Shown: piece by piece, positions 24,236-36,483 of the stretch
Position numbering within the stretch: the first letter of the stretch is position 1
Layout: each line of letters opens with the position of its first letter
From: Bostrychus sinensis
Taxonomy: Eukaryota > Chordata > Actinopteri > Gobiiformes > Eleotridae
Direction: 5' to 3'
Length of the DNA stretch: 64,000 nucleotides
NCBI GenBank assembly: GCA_020698575.1
Contig: CM036245.1
Span: 34,339,148 to 34,403,147 of the forward strand
Notes under the pieces: generated by a model
Told to the model about the DNA's origin: nothing
What the model saw: only the letters and a program-made list of their open reading frames with translations
The model's database searches: none
Translations under genes and position numbers: made by a program

Positions 24236-26828
24236 ATAACGGCAGTGGAAATGAAGGACCTGCTGTAGCGCTCCTTCCTACACTGAGGGTGTCTCAGTCT
24301 GCTGCTGATGCAACTGCTCAGCCCCTCGACAGTGTGGTACATTGGGTGAGAGCCATGGTATATGTCAGCAAGCTCAACATCCTCCTCTCACCCATTCCAC
24401 CACAGAGTGCAGCAAGCAGCCCAGGACAGATAAACACCGACATTCACTGACACCTGGACATCCTACAATAAACTACTCATCTTTCACTGTGGGCACCTAG
24501 ATTAACCAATTCATCACAACATGCATGTTTTTGGGAGCATGAATGCTTGTTGATGTTGTTGTTTTGAGAAAGCAGCGTAACTACTCAGTGAAAAAATAAT
24601 AACAACATAATACAAAATAACTAGATGGTGCAAGTGGAGGACAGAAAGTCAAAACCATGAATGAGTGTCAACAACTGGTTTCAGTGGTTGGACATCCAAA
24701 TTGAGGAGAGGGTTTGACATGAGTCACAGCTGTGGTGAGAAGTCATCCATAGCAAAATGAATTATACCCTTTCTCAGTAATCAGTGGCAAAGCCTTTATT
24801 TTCTATCACATCTGTTACAAATGTTTTATATTTGTTGTTTTTTTGTTTGTTTGTTTTTGTTTTTTTGCATATGTGAAAAAAACTTGAGATTTTGGTCCAC
24901 TCTTTTTTTCATAGATCTCCAGGTTCCTAATGTTAGAAGGCTTCCTTGTCATTACTCTTGTCCACAGTTCTCTCCACAAATTTACAGGATAATTTAGGTC
25001 TGGACTCTGGTCTTGGCCACTTTAAGATCTTGAACCTTTTTCTGGCCAACCAATACTTTACCACTTTGGCTGTGGGTATTGTGTTGTTGTTCAGTCAGGG
25101 TATGAATAAATCTGGGCATAAGTGTAGCTGCCTTAGTTAAACTCTGCCCCCGCCTTGACTAGCAATGTCGCAGCTGATAAAACTGACATCCTATAGTGCC
25201 ATTTCAGACTTGAGATGACGAGCCATCACCGGTGGCTGGTGGAAAATAATGGCAAGAGTGTTACTGTTTTGGAAACAAAAGATGATAGAACTTTGGTGAT
25301 GAAATATGCTTTACTGCTGTGAGAACTATCTTTGCAAAACCACAGCAGCGAGGGCTCCTGCAGAGAAAGTGAAACTAACCCTATGCGTCTTTACTGCTTT
25401 CATGGCCTCTCCCCTCATATTCCCACAGAAAACTGCTGCTAAGATCAAGCTTTGTGATTATTCACTGTGAGTCTCCAACCTAAAGCCTACAAGCTATAAC
25501 TGGTCTTTTGTGTTAGAAATTTGGTCCTCTCATAAATAAGGTTTAGTACTACATCTGGGCTTTTGTAGATTTAATAATGTGTAAAAAATATAAAACAACA
25601 GAATTATTATCAGGATAAACTGAATATCAATATTAAATTAATAACATATTAACATTAATATTTAGCGCTAACAGCTACCACCTTGTCTAACCAGTTTTCC
25701 TGGGAGAAACCCTGTGTATGTATTGTGGCTAATAGAACATTTGCAATAAAAAACTAAACCACCTCTTTCAGTCCAGACTGAAAGAAGTGTGAACACAGTT
25801 CTGTCCAGCACGATGACAAGTTCACAGAATAAAATGGTACACTTTCATTGTGTTCCAAGCAATGGAACTAAAATCATTCAAACCTAATTTACAGCATTTC
25901 TGCTGTTTTCTCCTTACTCCACCTCATGGTCTCTGGACTTGAGAAGTCTCCAGACACTCTTGTATTTATTTGCTGCTGTTATTTATTCATGGCCTGGCCA
26001 GCAGCAGCAGCAGCAGCACTCTGCCTCACAACTTACTGCTCCTTTGATATACCTCATCCCCTTTCTTCATGGTTCATTATTTAAAGTAGGGGGAAAGTCA
26101 GAATATTAGAAAAAAATACTTTGTTGGCTCTGAAGTGAAATGAGAGCAAGTAATGAACTCTGCAATCATTTAATGTGTTGCAAATGGAGAAAAATATTTG
26201 GAGCATGGGTCCATTAGGGCATTGACAGAACTGGGAGGATGTTGTCAGCAGGGGTTTAAGTCCAAACTGGGAAGTCGGTGAAACTACATGGAACATTTTT
26301 TACGCACTGCTGAGAGAACAGTTGGCCTCCAGAGAATCAAAAACATTATTAGAATAAACAGCCTGATTATGTTACATTATAATTATCTGAGGTAATGAGT
26401 GGTTAGTACTCCTCCCTCTCAGTAAAGAGGTTATGAGTTCATGATGATAATTTATGATACCTCAGAAACTTGGAAAACCTAATAAGCCAACTTTGGAAAA
26501 AAATTGCTATTCAGGCAGCTCAGAAAACAACATGAACCCCCCCCCCCCAAAAAAAAAAAATAATACAAAAATAATGCATCAGTATTATTTTGCACGTTTT
26601 TGTGCCCCAAAGTAAAAACAACATAACAATATTTGCATTTCTCTGTAGTTTTATAGGAAACAAACAGCTTGGTGTGGAGTTACATCAGGGGGTGTTTCTA
26701 TTTCTAGTTTAGTAACTTAGTGATAAATAAATTAAACTGGATGACATTTTTGCAGAGCTGTAGCACTGATAACTTAATCAGATAGTGACATTTTTTGCAT
26801 AAAAGTGTAAAATATTCTGTAAAAAACT

Positions 26829-26839
26829 ACATATATATA

Positions 26840-26923
<84 letters not shown>
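26829..26923. repeat. (TA)n microsatellite
   Basis: About 95 bases of TA, interrupted once by GTGTGT near 26846. Confidence 0.95.
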
Positions 26924-26925
<2 letters not shown>

Positions 26926-27019
26926 ATTGTTAATAACCACTCTGTCTTCCTGTCACACAGAGCAAAAATCCATACTTGAGATTGTGACTAAGACCTCAAC
27001 CACATCTTTAGATCAATGT

Positions 27020-27245
27020 GCTGACCGACAAAGTGGAGTTTGCATGTCCTAGTCATGTTATTAGGGGTTATCTGCATGCCCTCTCCCACTGTCCAAAGAC
27101 ATGCATGTATGGGTAATGTGACAACTCTAAATTGCTGTAAGTGAATGAACTGTTGTCTGTCTCAAGGTATTAGTCCTGCATTTAACTGGCCACTGTCTAG
27201 GGTTAACCAGCTTAAAGCCCATAGTTGCTGGTAGTGTAGTGTTTT
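27020..27245 (-). repeat. fragment of the GGAGCCTATCCCAG family, longer 5' part
   Basis: Minus-strand copy seen on the plus strand as CACTGTCCAAAGACATGCAT, GTGACAACTCTAAATTGCTG and CTGGCCACTGTCTAGGGTTA. It shows that the TGGACRGTGGGAG and GGAGCCTATCCCAG fragments are parts of one longer unit. Confidence 0.55.
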
Positions 27246-27440
27246 GTTTGTTCAGGTAAGATTATTTTTTTTTTGCTGTTCTTTCAGCTACTGGCTAGTG
27301 ACAAAAGGATAAATTGTAAATAGGCTGACAAAATTTTAAGAGTTTTATATCAGAATATACTAACACTATTAGAAGATTGTCAGGAGAAAGTGGTCCAAAT
27401 ACTGCGTTTACACGTGAAATTGCCTTGGTAATTGTCTGAC

Positions 27441-27593
27441 CTTAGCCGGAGTGTGGATCCAGATGGCAGCATTGAACAGAATGTGGTCACAGAGCTGCTT
27501 GAGCAGAGGTGCCCCATGTGGAAGACCATCCAGATACTTGGAAAAGGACAGGAACTGCTCCAGGACGGCTCTGCTGATGTGGTCACGTGAAGA
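27441..27593 (-). CDS. nbea: nbea exon, armadillo-like region
   Basis: A phase-0 exon of 51 codons, SSRDHISRAVLEQFLSF to FNAAIWIHTPAK, with acceptor CCTTGCAG and donor GTCAGA. PLLKQLCDHILFN is shared with LRBA, whereas SSRDHISRAVLEQF favours neurobeachin over the LRBA form I recall. A tract of over 20 T (plus strand) starts 37 bases upstream of the acceptor. Confidence 0.95.
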
Positions 27594-27821
27594 CTGCAAG
27601 GAGAAAAGTAAAAACATGTTATACAAATATTTTTTTTTTTTTTTTTTTTTGTGTTGCTCATATTACAGTGCATACTGTTTTCCAATCATGGGGTTATACA
27701 GTATTTAGGACAGGATTCAACATTTGCAAGCACTCAAAGTATTCACATCATACACATACACATCTTTTGACATCTTTGCCTTCTAAGCACTGGTACTGTA
27801 GATGGATCTCTGCTTCCTACA

Positions 27822-28020
27822 TTCCACACTGTCATTGTGTCCTTGGGCAAGACACTTCGCCCATCTTGCCTGCTGTATTGGTGTGACTGTGGTAGTGTGT
27901 TTGGTGGGGGTCAGAGAGGCCGTAGATGCAGACTGAGAGCCACGTCTCCGTCAGTCTGCCCCAGGGCAACTGTGGCTACAGAAATAGCCTACTCACCACA
28001 GTGAGAGAGAAAAGGCCAAT
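27822..28020 (+). repeat. SINE, 5' truncated
   Basis: CATTGTGTCCTTGGGCAAGA, CGTCAGTCTGCCCCAGGGCA and CTACTCACCACAGTGAG. The tRNA-like head is lacking. Confidence 0.65.
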
Positions 28021-28261
28021 GCATGGTTATTATTATCTCTATTGTGTAGGGCTGTTCAATTGTGGGGGGTCTTAATGGTTGTGCACATCAAATGCTTATC
28101 TAAAGGAAGGTCTTGAAAAAGCTATGCTGTCATTGGCTGTTGGTTTACATGGCATGGTAACATGGAAAGGTAATATTGCGTGATGCTTAACAAAAGAGAA
28201 ATAACAGCAGGATTGCATTGGTCCTAATGCTAAACCCAGAGCTAAACTCAAAACTTCAGTT

Positions 28262-29510
28262 CAGTCCTTCTCTAAGTGTGGGGCACGCCCGCCAAGGGGC
28301 ACTAGAGACATTTCAGGGGGACACGTGACAGTCTGCCAAATGTGCACAGCGTGACATGGGTGACACAATAAACAGCCCCTGCTTCCTCAGTGATATTCCT
28401 TCAGACTGATGAAACAACAGAGAGAGGAGAGGAGGAGGGGCAGCTGCTGCCTCTGTGCCCCACAGCCTCACACACATTTGACACTGGTTCATCTTTGGCA
28501 GGACAAGCCTGCAGCTCCTGCCAGTGCACAGCAGCACTCTCCTCTTCAATTCAATTCAAAACAATTCAGTTTAATTTGTATAGCTCAGTATCACAACAAA
28601 AGTCGCCTCAAAGGGCTTCACAAACAGTTAATCAAACATAAACAAACAATCAGACTTAACACACAATCAACACAAACAATAACTACACTAAACTAAACAG
28701 ACCCAGGACACTCCTGTCCTTAGACCCTCCTTCTCTGTAAGGAAAAACTCCTAAAAAAAAAATACCTGTGGGAAAAAAGAAGAAACCTTATGGAGCCCAT
28801 AATGAAGGAGAGATCCTCTCCCAGGACGGACAGGCAACATGTGCCTAGGACTGTTAGTCCATTAGCTCATCTATAAGATCATAGTTCAGGTCTGTAAGGA
28901 TGCAGCAAGTGGGTTTCATCCAGACAGGTGAGTGGAGTGAGGTAGATCCAGGAAGTCCATAGAGGCGAGGTTGAGTCTTCATCCCTTCATGGGTCTCATT
29001 TGTAAAGCATCTGACCCCAGTTTGATGATTTAAAGCATATCTGACAAATAAATGTTTGTTGTGTTTGTTTATAGGAGCCCGTTGTCTGCGGCACTGAGAC
29101 GGGTGGAGAAGAGGTGTACTCAGTGGGAGTCTGAAGCATAATAATGCAGAACACAGTTCCGTCTCCTGCGTTTTCGCAAAACAAAAAATCTGTTGTCCAG
29201 TTAGTACACAGACTAATTAAAGGCTCTCATGCTAAACCACAGAAGTTATTCAGACACTTTACTCTTCACTGTATTTATTCAAATAAAAATAAATGAATTA
29301 ATAAAAATAAACTAATACATTTTTTAAAGGCATATAGGCCAACTATAGTATACTCTGACTGTAATTTAATTTTATTATTTATTTATTATTTTTCATTCAT
29401 TCATAAATGAATGAATTTATTATTTAATTTTTTCATGGGGCAGTGACGGGGCATGGATTTTTTTTTCTCCACTAAATGGGGGCATGCCAGAAAAAGTTTG
29501 AGAAGCACTG
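28262..29510. mobile_element. probable hAT element interrupted by another repeat
   Basis: Left end CAGTCCTTCTCTAAGTGTGG; right end from the minus strand CAGTGCTTCTCAAACTTTTT, both followed by GC-rich sequence with G runs. The border 8-mers match only 5 of 8, so the pairing is inferred from the ends. The teleost repeat at 28545-28970 lies inside. Confidence 0.5.
28545..28970 (+). repeat. teleost interspersed repeat (TTCAATTCAATTC type)
   Basis: TTCAATTCAATTCAAAACAA, CGCCTCAAAGGGCTTCACAA, CCTTAGACCCTCCTTCTCTG and GGAGAGATCCTCTCCCAGGA are blocks of a repeat I know from many teleosts. Class not assigned. It lies within the probable hAT 28262-29510. Confidence 0.65.
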
Positions 29511-30287
29511 ATTTACTTTGAAGTAATATCGTATGTAGTTGAGAAGTGGTTCAGCCTTCTTTTGTTAAATAAAAGGCAGATGGGGGCTCAAGTGTAACGG
29601 AAGAAGTTTTTGGTTACTGTAGCTTTAAGTATAAGACCCAGATGGTGTATATGTTTTTGTTAAAATATCTGAAGAAATTACAACAAAAAATTATCATCAT
29701 TTTGGCACAGAACCTGACTGTGATTAGCTGCCTGGCATTTCTTTTCTGCCTGTGGTGAAATAAAGCACAAGACAGGCATGGTTAAGGAAGAAAAAGATGA
29801 AGGCTCAGGAAAGGTGTGGCGTAAACAGATGATAAACAGATGGCCCGATATGAGAAAGTGAGGATCCTGGCAGCAGGACAGAAGCCAAGAGAACGCAGGA
29901 GCTCTGAGGTGCTGGCTGTGACTGGTCTTCAGTTAACAGCAGCTGCAGATAGAAGGCAGGCTGGCTACTGAGTGACAAAGTGAAGGAATTCCTCAGCGTG
30001 GCACTCTGGGGAGGCTAGATCTGCAATCACAAAACGGCTAAATAAAAAGTGATGTGGATGGAAGGAGGAAGGAGAGAGAAGCCACAGGAATAAGCTGGGA
30101 AAATAAAATACCCCTCTGTGCACAGTTCAAAGACACAGTAAGGATTCTCCTGCAAGTCAAAACTGAAGATTAGAGTCTGAAAGAACTGCTAGATATTATG
30201 CACATAAGAGATTAAAATGTTACTTCATCTGAATGTTGTTCATTTAAATATGTGCCATTTATTACTGTTCAAAGCAAAAACAAACTA

Positions 30288-30978
30288 CCGTATTTTCCGC
30301 ACTATAAGGCGCACTTAAAAGCCTTTAATTTTCTCAAAAACCGACAGTGCGCCTTATAATCCGATGCGCCTTCTATATGGATCAATGTTGGTTAATTAAG
30401 GCTACTGTATTCAGGGGGTGTCGCCGAAGTGACAGCGGTAAAAACGGTAAAGGGGAATTCCAGTCCCAGCTGTTCATGTGTGCCATAGGCATGTTTATGG
30501 ATCCTGCCGCAAAAGAACAAGGAGGCGCGGCCTTTGCTCCATCTAGTAGAAGAGTTGCGACATTGAGGGGACAGAAAACTGAGCGCTCAAACGCTGTTCA
30601 TGTAGCTTTGAACTGTGACAAATGGAGTTGGAAATACACTGTTTTCAACAAGGGCGGCGCAAATAAGAGCTACCGGTACGTACGGTACCGTATTGTGAAT
30701 GCACTAACTTGTTTTGGGAGTGAACGGAGTTGTAAGAACGCTGGTTTGTATTCTATTAATAAAGTTTGACTGACTGACTTAGCTGACTGTTTTATTGACA
30801 TTCCCTTTAGCGCAGCTCAATCTAGTGAATGCATAACGCAACCCCAGCCACTACAGTAGCTTCTATTCTATGCGCCTTATAATGCGGTGCGCCCTATATA
30901 TGAAAACAGTTTTAAAATAGGCCATTCATTGAAGGTGTGCCTTATAATCCGATGCACCTTATAGTGCGAAAAATACAG
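30288..30978 (+). mobile_element. 690-bp inverted-repeat element, copy 1
   Basis: The ends are inverted copies: CCGTATTTTCCGCACTATAA on the left and, read from the other strand, CTGTATTTTTCGCACTATAA on the right. Inside each end are further copies of a GGCGCA...GGATTATAAGGC unit. The flanks are TA on both sides, which could be the target duplication. It is almost identical to the copy at 54261-54950 in the opposite orientation. End signatures like this recur in vertebrate genomes, but I cannot name the superfamily. No transposase is present, so it would be non-autonomous. Confidence 0.85.
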
Positions 30979-31123
30979 TAAGTTGAACAGCAAGAAATTT
31001 GTTAGAAATGTTCAGTTCAGTTGGAAGTAAAATGGCGCTTATTGAAGCACATAAATAATGCCAATGTGCGATGTTTAGAAAGAGATCTTTATGCTCTACA
31101 ACACTAAACTCAGAGTAAGGCTA

Positions 31124-31715
31124 AAGGTCCCCTATTGTGCTAAATTCACTAAGCTTTATCCCATGTTATAATATTTCTTCCTCAAAAACATATCTGGAGT
31201 AGTATATTGTTTCTCTCTTGCATGTTTGAGTAATCCTGTATGCCGAGGCGCTCATCTTCTCGGCTTTACTCGGCTCCTATGTAAAACACAAAAAAACTCT
31301 GAGTCTCCAAGAAGCACTGGCCAAATAACACGACCTCTAAACCCAGTCTGCTCTCTTTCATTTATTCAAAAAACAGTGTACAGCTCTGTTTCTACTGATT
31401 CCTCACTGCTACTTCTCATTTTGTAGTAAAATGGCAAAGAGAGAGAAAGAGAAAGAGAGAGAGAGAGAACAAAGAAAGGCCTGTGCTTTACAGTTTAAGC
31501 CACTCCCCTCTCTCTCAGGTGTGACAACTCGCCCACTCTGCAGCCAGACAAATATTTAAAGGGGCAGCCAGAGTGTGGGCTGTCACACACCATACAAAAA
31601 GTTTAAGGAAGTAAACAGCTTTTTTCCCTATAGTTTCTGTTTAAAAGAGCACTGCAAAAAACATCATGGCTCTAAAATCTGTTGTGAGTCTGCTATGTAC
31701 ATAACATAGGTACAC
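31124..31715 (+). repeat. AAAGGGGACC family, copy D
   Basis: Starts TAAAGGTCCCCTATTGTGCT, then TCTGGAGTAGTATATTG and GCATGTTTGAGTAATCCTGT. It carries a GA-rich tract (31438-31470) in the middle, which the other copies lack. Confidence 0.6.
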
Positions 31716-31794
31716 AGTGGAATTTAGATTCACTAATATATGGATGTGTTTAAAGTGATATCAGCTCTGCCAACTTAAAATACCCAGATTATAT

Positions 31795-32085
31795 ATTTAA
31801 AGAGAAACAATGAGACTTTTATTTACTTTAATTAAACAGTTTTAAAGTCAGTGTGATTACTAAGTGAGTTGTTTCATGGTGAATAAAGCCCCTTGCACCT
31901 TCCCCTGGCGTATCTTGATGAAAAAAACAGTCCTGCACCAATGGGAGCAAAGTCACACAGGAATTAACTGGACTTGTGGGTATTTACAATGATGCTTTAC
32001 TCCGAAATGTAGGGGGAGCTCATATTAAAAAAAAAAGGGACAAAAACAGCAAAGAAATCAGCAAAGCTACACAGTTAACCTTTAA
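31795..32085 (+). repeat. MITE-like repeat, copy 1 (TTTAAAG...TTTAA)
   Basis: Shares the order AAGTCAGTGTGATTACTAAG, CCCTTGCACCTTCCCCTGG, GTATCTTGATG, CAATGATGCTTTACTC and AGCAAAGCTACACAGTT with 44110-44398. It ends about 30 bases from an nbea exon. Confidence 0.6.
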
Positions 32086-32114
32086 TATATCCTAAGTATA
32101 CAAGTGGGTCTCAC

Positions 32115-32223
32115 CTTCTCCAGCAGATATCCAATCACCAGAAAGCCCTTTCCTCCCAGCATCTGCTCCTGCATGGACACAGAGCTTTTCAGGAGCTCGA
32201 GCAGGAAGGCCAGCAGAGTGGCA
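32115..32223 (-). CDS. nbea: nbea exon, armadillo-like region
   Basis: 109 bases encoding ATLLAFLLELLKSSVSMQEQ and LGGKGFLVIGYLLEK after completing a split cysteine codon. The acceptor is TTTTGCAG and the donor GTGAGA. A MITE-like repeat (31795-32085) ends about 30 bases past the donor, so the 5' splice site sits close to repeat DNA. Confidence 0.94.
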
Positions 32224-35200
32224 CTGCAAAACACAATACAAATATATCACCAAAAGACAAAACAGGAGATTATTATTTTATTAATTGAACACGTGTTGCC
32301 CATCTCCTGGTTTCATAAAGAATATTCTGTGCAGGTTTAGTGCGGTAGAGTGACCTGCTGAGGGATCTTGTAGAGGCACCTTAACTTCTAAAGTCCTCTC
32401 TGGTCACAAACTCTCTTTTTTGTGACTATGGCATACATCAGAATGAAGATTTTTAAAATAAATCACATGGTTTTATATGTTTTACTTATAAAACACAATA
32501 TCCCCCGCACTTCTGTTACCCAGACAGGATCCTGAACAGACCCAAGAACAATATAATGTCAGTTTATGCTTAAATACCCCTAGTAGCTATTTATGATGAA
32601 GGACTCTAAATAAATTAATCATCTAAAGTTTATCTTTTGTGTTGTTCCCATGTACTTTTTGTCTTCATTTCTCCTTAATTACTGGTCATTTTACAGCATG
32701 TCACACAGCTTCATCTAAATGTTCCATGTTGAACAAGCGGAGAAGCATGGTGCTCACTCTGTGCTGTTAGAGGAGGCAAAACTGTGGTTGTCTTCCTTTC
32801 ATGAAAAAATTTGTGTCAGAGACATATTTATGGAGAGATGCAAAGATCGAGTGATTGATTGAAAGCGTGTATTATGTGCGTGCACCAACCTGTCCTCCAC
32901 TGCCACCCACTTAGCTTTCTCAAAAAAATTACCCACCAATGCATCTGCCCACCCCCACTCATAAAAATATATATAAAAACGCGAATGTCTTCTTGACTTT
33001 TTTCACAACTGTGAACTCACAGATCAAGAGAACGTAAGGGGGGCACTCCATCCTCCAAAGAAAATATGTGAAAAAAGCTTTTTGCATCTTAAACTCAGTC
33101 TTTGAGTGACTTTACACATGTCTGATGGCATCAGCTCCAGGTCGAAGGCCACAGTTGTACATGGTGCGACTCTATGTGGCATCTTTGGATGTATTATACA
33201 AGTGAAAAGGGCTTTTGTGTCTTAAACCCAAGCTCTTTGAGTGACTCGATACATGTGGTTTTGAACATGTTATTACTATGCTTAGATGGGACAAAAGAAT
33301 GTAAAAAGGGGCCAACTATATGTCTACAGTCAAATTAAAAAACCTATGTTCCCAATGACTTTCTAATAAAAATGTCTAAGATAGAAAATGTTCCATAAAA
33401 TCCAAGCTGTGAAAACCCTGTAAAACAGACATCCATTCTGTTCTTTCTGACATGGCACTCATCAGGTGGTGGAGGCGTCACACCCTGACCTACTCCAGCA
33501 TGAGCAGCCCGCTGCTGAGGAGCAGAACAAGGTCATTTCAGAAGCATGACAGCAATCGGTAGGGCAGCCCGGCATGCCACTTTAATCCCTCTTTGGCTCT
33601 GGAAAAAAGACCACACTTACTTTTTATGAGGTTCAAGGGGCAAGGCAGAGCACCCAAGGCCATTCTCTCACTCTGCCTTTACTGCCATGTTTTCCAATGG
33701 CAGTGGAAGCCTCTGGCAGGGTGACAGTGCTACTCCATGACACTTCTTAATCGGCTTTGCCTCTCCCGTCCTCCGATGGCATTCACCAAAGCGCAACAAT
33801 CGCAAGGACGCAATCACTCCGACACAGGCCCGGCCACAGATAATGAAGCCACTTTCTGTGCATACAAACACTCCCCAATTCTCCGCTGTCTTTCTCGTCA
33901 AATTCATTTTTCATTTCTACCGCGACTTAAATAAAACAAAAGCCGGTGACATTTAACTCTTAGATCTAAGGCTTGGAAGCTGAAGTCCCATTGGTAGTAG
34001 CGGCACTGGTTGTGAAGTGACTGTGAGAGGAGAAACTCATCAACATGCTAATGAGGAACGAGAGGGGAGATGAGAGAGAGAAGAAGGCGCAGAGCTGGGA
34101 GCGTCAGGGAGTCGGGTCGATCCAGTCAGGCTGCTGCTGTGGATGAACTAACAGTGGATTAGGTCAAACCACTGGCTCTGTGCAGAAAACAGTGGGACAA
34201 ATCTGAACTGACCATAGGATACAAGACAAGACCAATGTGGAACATAGGGAGAAGACGGAATAACTAAAGTCTAGCTGAGAGGCAGTTGGTATTATCCACG
34301 AAAAAAATGATTAGTTTTCAGTATGGATCCAGAAAACCATCTGGACACCAACGTTCGGTCATTTCAACTCCAACTATAGGGGGTCAGACGAGAAACAATA
34401 GAACCAGGAAACTGCTGTTCAGGTCTGGCCACTATATCTTTACGTTTGCAGGATGGGTCCCTGTCTGAGGTCTGTATTCTCCAAATACTTATAGGTTGCA
34501 TAACATGACACAATACTTTTCATGCTGACAGGTATACAACAAAACATGTATATTCTCTCCAATTATCACCAACCTGTTATACTAGTCTGGCCAACCAGAC
34601 AGATTCACTTTCTTAGTCAAGTGAAGAAACTCTCCCAATCAAACCTGTTTCCAATGAAATTAATCCTTACAGACAAATCATATGTTTAATTAAAGTGGGG
34701 CTACATTATGATGTTATCATGGATAATAAGTAACTAAGTGTGTATGCATCATTTAACCAATCTGACTAATAACAAATACAACACATAAAAAATTATTTAT
34801 GAACAACACAAAGCCAAGCCACTGACACTGCTAGTGTGTTTATAATGATGTAATATTCACAAATGGAGTACTCAAGTCATAAACTCAGACTAACTTACTA
34901 ACTTGCTAACTTACTAACTCTAGACTTAAGCCTTAATGACTCAACTTAGACTTGTGGACAATAACCCAGACTTGGATACAGCACTTTGGGTTAGATTGAG
35001 TCTAGTTTGCTCACTTTACACTGAAAGCAAAGACAATGCTGTACTATATTTAACAAATAACTCGCCCACTTTTTTTTTTTTATTGATAAGCTTTGTAAAT
35101 GAGCCTTTGGTGATATATCTCACTGGTTACATTTTGACTGTTTAGTAAAAAATGTTTTAAATCTACATTTTGTGGTGAAAAACAGCGAAAGTGCTGCCCT

Positions 35201-35627
35201 CCTACAGTCAAATGGTGGCTACTTCTGCTCAATAATTTTTTGTAGTTCACCGCGTTCATTGCATTACCACACCTGCGCCGGTTGATGCCTCCTCCTGCTG
35301 GGCTTCCCAAGTGCTCACCAACTGCCACATTCCTGCATGCTTATCCCTGTTCCACTGTTTCCATTTTTATGGGAAAAAATACTGAGCTACACTTTGGAGT
35401 TTTTGCGAGCTAATTTCCTAATGTGCCAGGCCCGCAAAATGACACGAAATAGTGGAGAGTGGGGCGAACTTATGTTTACAATCCCTGTATGACTCAGGCA
35501 TGGACTCAAACTCAAACTTTAAGGAGTCAAGAGTGACTTGGACTTGAAAACTGGCAACTCAAATACGTACAACACCAATATAATGTATAATATACTAATA
35601 AAATATTGCAATGGACAAAAGTCTCAC
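32224..35627. other. nbea intron, 3.4 kb
   Basis: 33070-33120 and 33200-33255 are imperfect direct copies (CTTAAACTCAGTCTTTGAGT and CTTAAACCCAAGCTCTTTGA). 33480-34140 is richer in GC and CpG than its surroundings. 34870-35570 carries AAGTC-rich ends and may be a further transposon. Otherwise nothing. Confidence 0.65.
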
Positions 35628-35761
35628 CATACAGTGTTTTCCACCTGGCTGTCGTTCTGCTGATGGAAGTCCAGCTGAGCAAAGAGAGGGAACAGGACCT
35701 GGATCCCCCCAATGGAGTGGAGGGCACTGTGGATGGAGTGGGTCACTGTGGCTTTCACATC
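35628..35761 (-). CDS. nbea: nbea exon, armadillo-like region
   Basis: 134 bases encoding DVKATVTHSIHSALHSIGG, then IQVLFPLFAQLD and QNDSQVENTV, ending in the first two bases of a cysteine codon completed by the exon at 32223. The acceptor is GTGTCCAG and the donor GTGAGA. Part of DUF4704. Confidence 0.94.
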
Positions 35762-35829
35762 CTGGACACAGAAGATATTACAGACCTATACAAAAGCCTT
35801 CTAGATGTGTAGCTGTAATATTTACAGAC

Positions 35830-36027
35830 CTGGAGCATGAGTGCGTGTGGGGAGTGCACAAAGATGGAGGAGTTCTCTTTGGGTGAAGACTCGAGGCAGA
35901 GCTGGGCGTCCGTGGCCTTGGCGTTGTACGTGAAGGCAATGGAGCTGGACAGTTTTCCATCATACAAGACCTGTTTATGATGCTCTGCTAAGTGGATGTC
36001 ACTCTCCGACTTAAACTTAAATGTGCT
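35830..36027 (-). CDS. nbea: nbea exon, ConA-to-armadillo link
   Basis: A phase-0 exon of 66 codons, STFKFKSESDIHLAEHHKQ to SPHALMLQ, with acceptor GTTCCAG and a weak-looking donor GTCTGT. It contains the conserved LYDGKLSSSIAFTYNAKATD and LCLESSPKENSSIFVHSP segments and enters the DUF4704 armadillo-like region. The intron that follows is only 68 bases. Confidence 0.95.
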
Positions 36028-36483
36028 CTGGAACAGAGAGGAATAGAATGAATTAATTTGTAAGACTGATAGGTTCTTATTGCTAATACAGCCACTAACT
36101 GTGCTCCAAGTGTTATCATTTAATTACAACTTGATTAAATATATTCAGTTTAAGAAAGAAAGGTAATGCTCTTTTGTTGCTGTTAAACTAAATGATATTT
36201 AAAGAGTGGATTAGAGACCAAAACGTTGTGACCAAAGGCTGGGTTTCTATTAATTTAAGGTTCAGCACTCTTATATACATATCCATCATTACACTTGATG
36301 TATGTCGTCCTTTTCCAAGTTGAGTTGGAACAACTGAATACCCTTGGATAGAAATACACACCCAATAAGAATTCAGGAGGCAGTACCCCACGTTCCAAAG
36401 AAATGCATATGAGTGTTTGTGGGTCACTCTAAAGTACTAACTTACAGTACAGGTGTACCCCACCTCAGACCCATAGTTGGTAG

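Larger units (their letters stand above)
20307..27440. other. nbea intron, 7.1 kb
   Basis: Holds repeats at 20400, 22464, 23145, 23951, 26829 and 27020. 20550-22440 and 24460-26820 show nothing but unique AT-rich sequence, a CAG run of six to seven units near 26001 and a C9/A11 run near 26537. Confidence 0.75.
27594..32114. other. nbea intron, 4.5 kb
   Basis: Almost half is repeat: SINE 27822, hAT 28262-29510 with a nested repeat, 690-bp element 30288-30978, copy D at 31124 and a MITE at 31795. 29515-30285 has no recognisable content. Confidence 0.75.

Noticed and set aside
26829..26923. CRISPR-like array
   Set aside because: Simple dinucleotide repeat without spacers; the genome is vertebrate.
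30347..30769. 140-codon frame of the 690-bp element as a protein gene
   Set aside because: GTG start within the end repeat, and its differences from the second copy mostly change residues; treated as chance or non-functional.
35080..35328. 82-codon minus-strand frame as an extra nbea exon
   Set aside because: No similarity to neurobeachin, and the flanking exons already join in frame without it.
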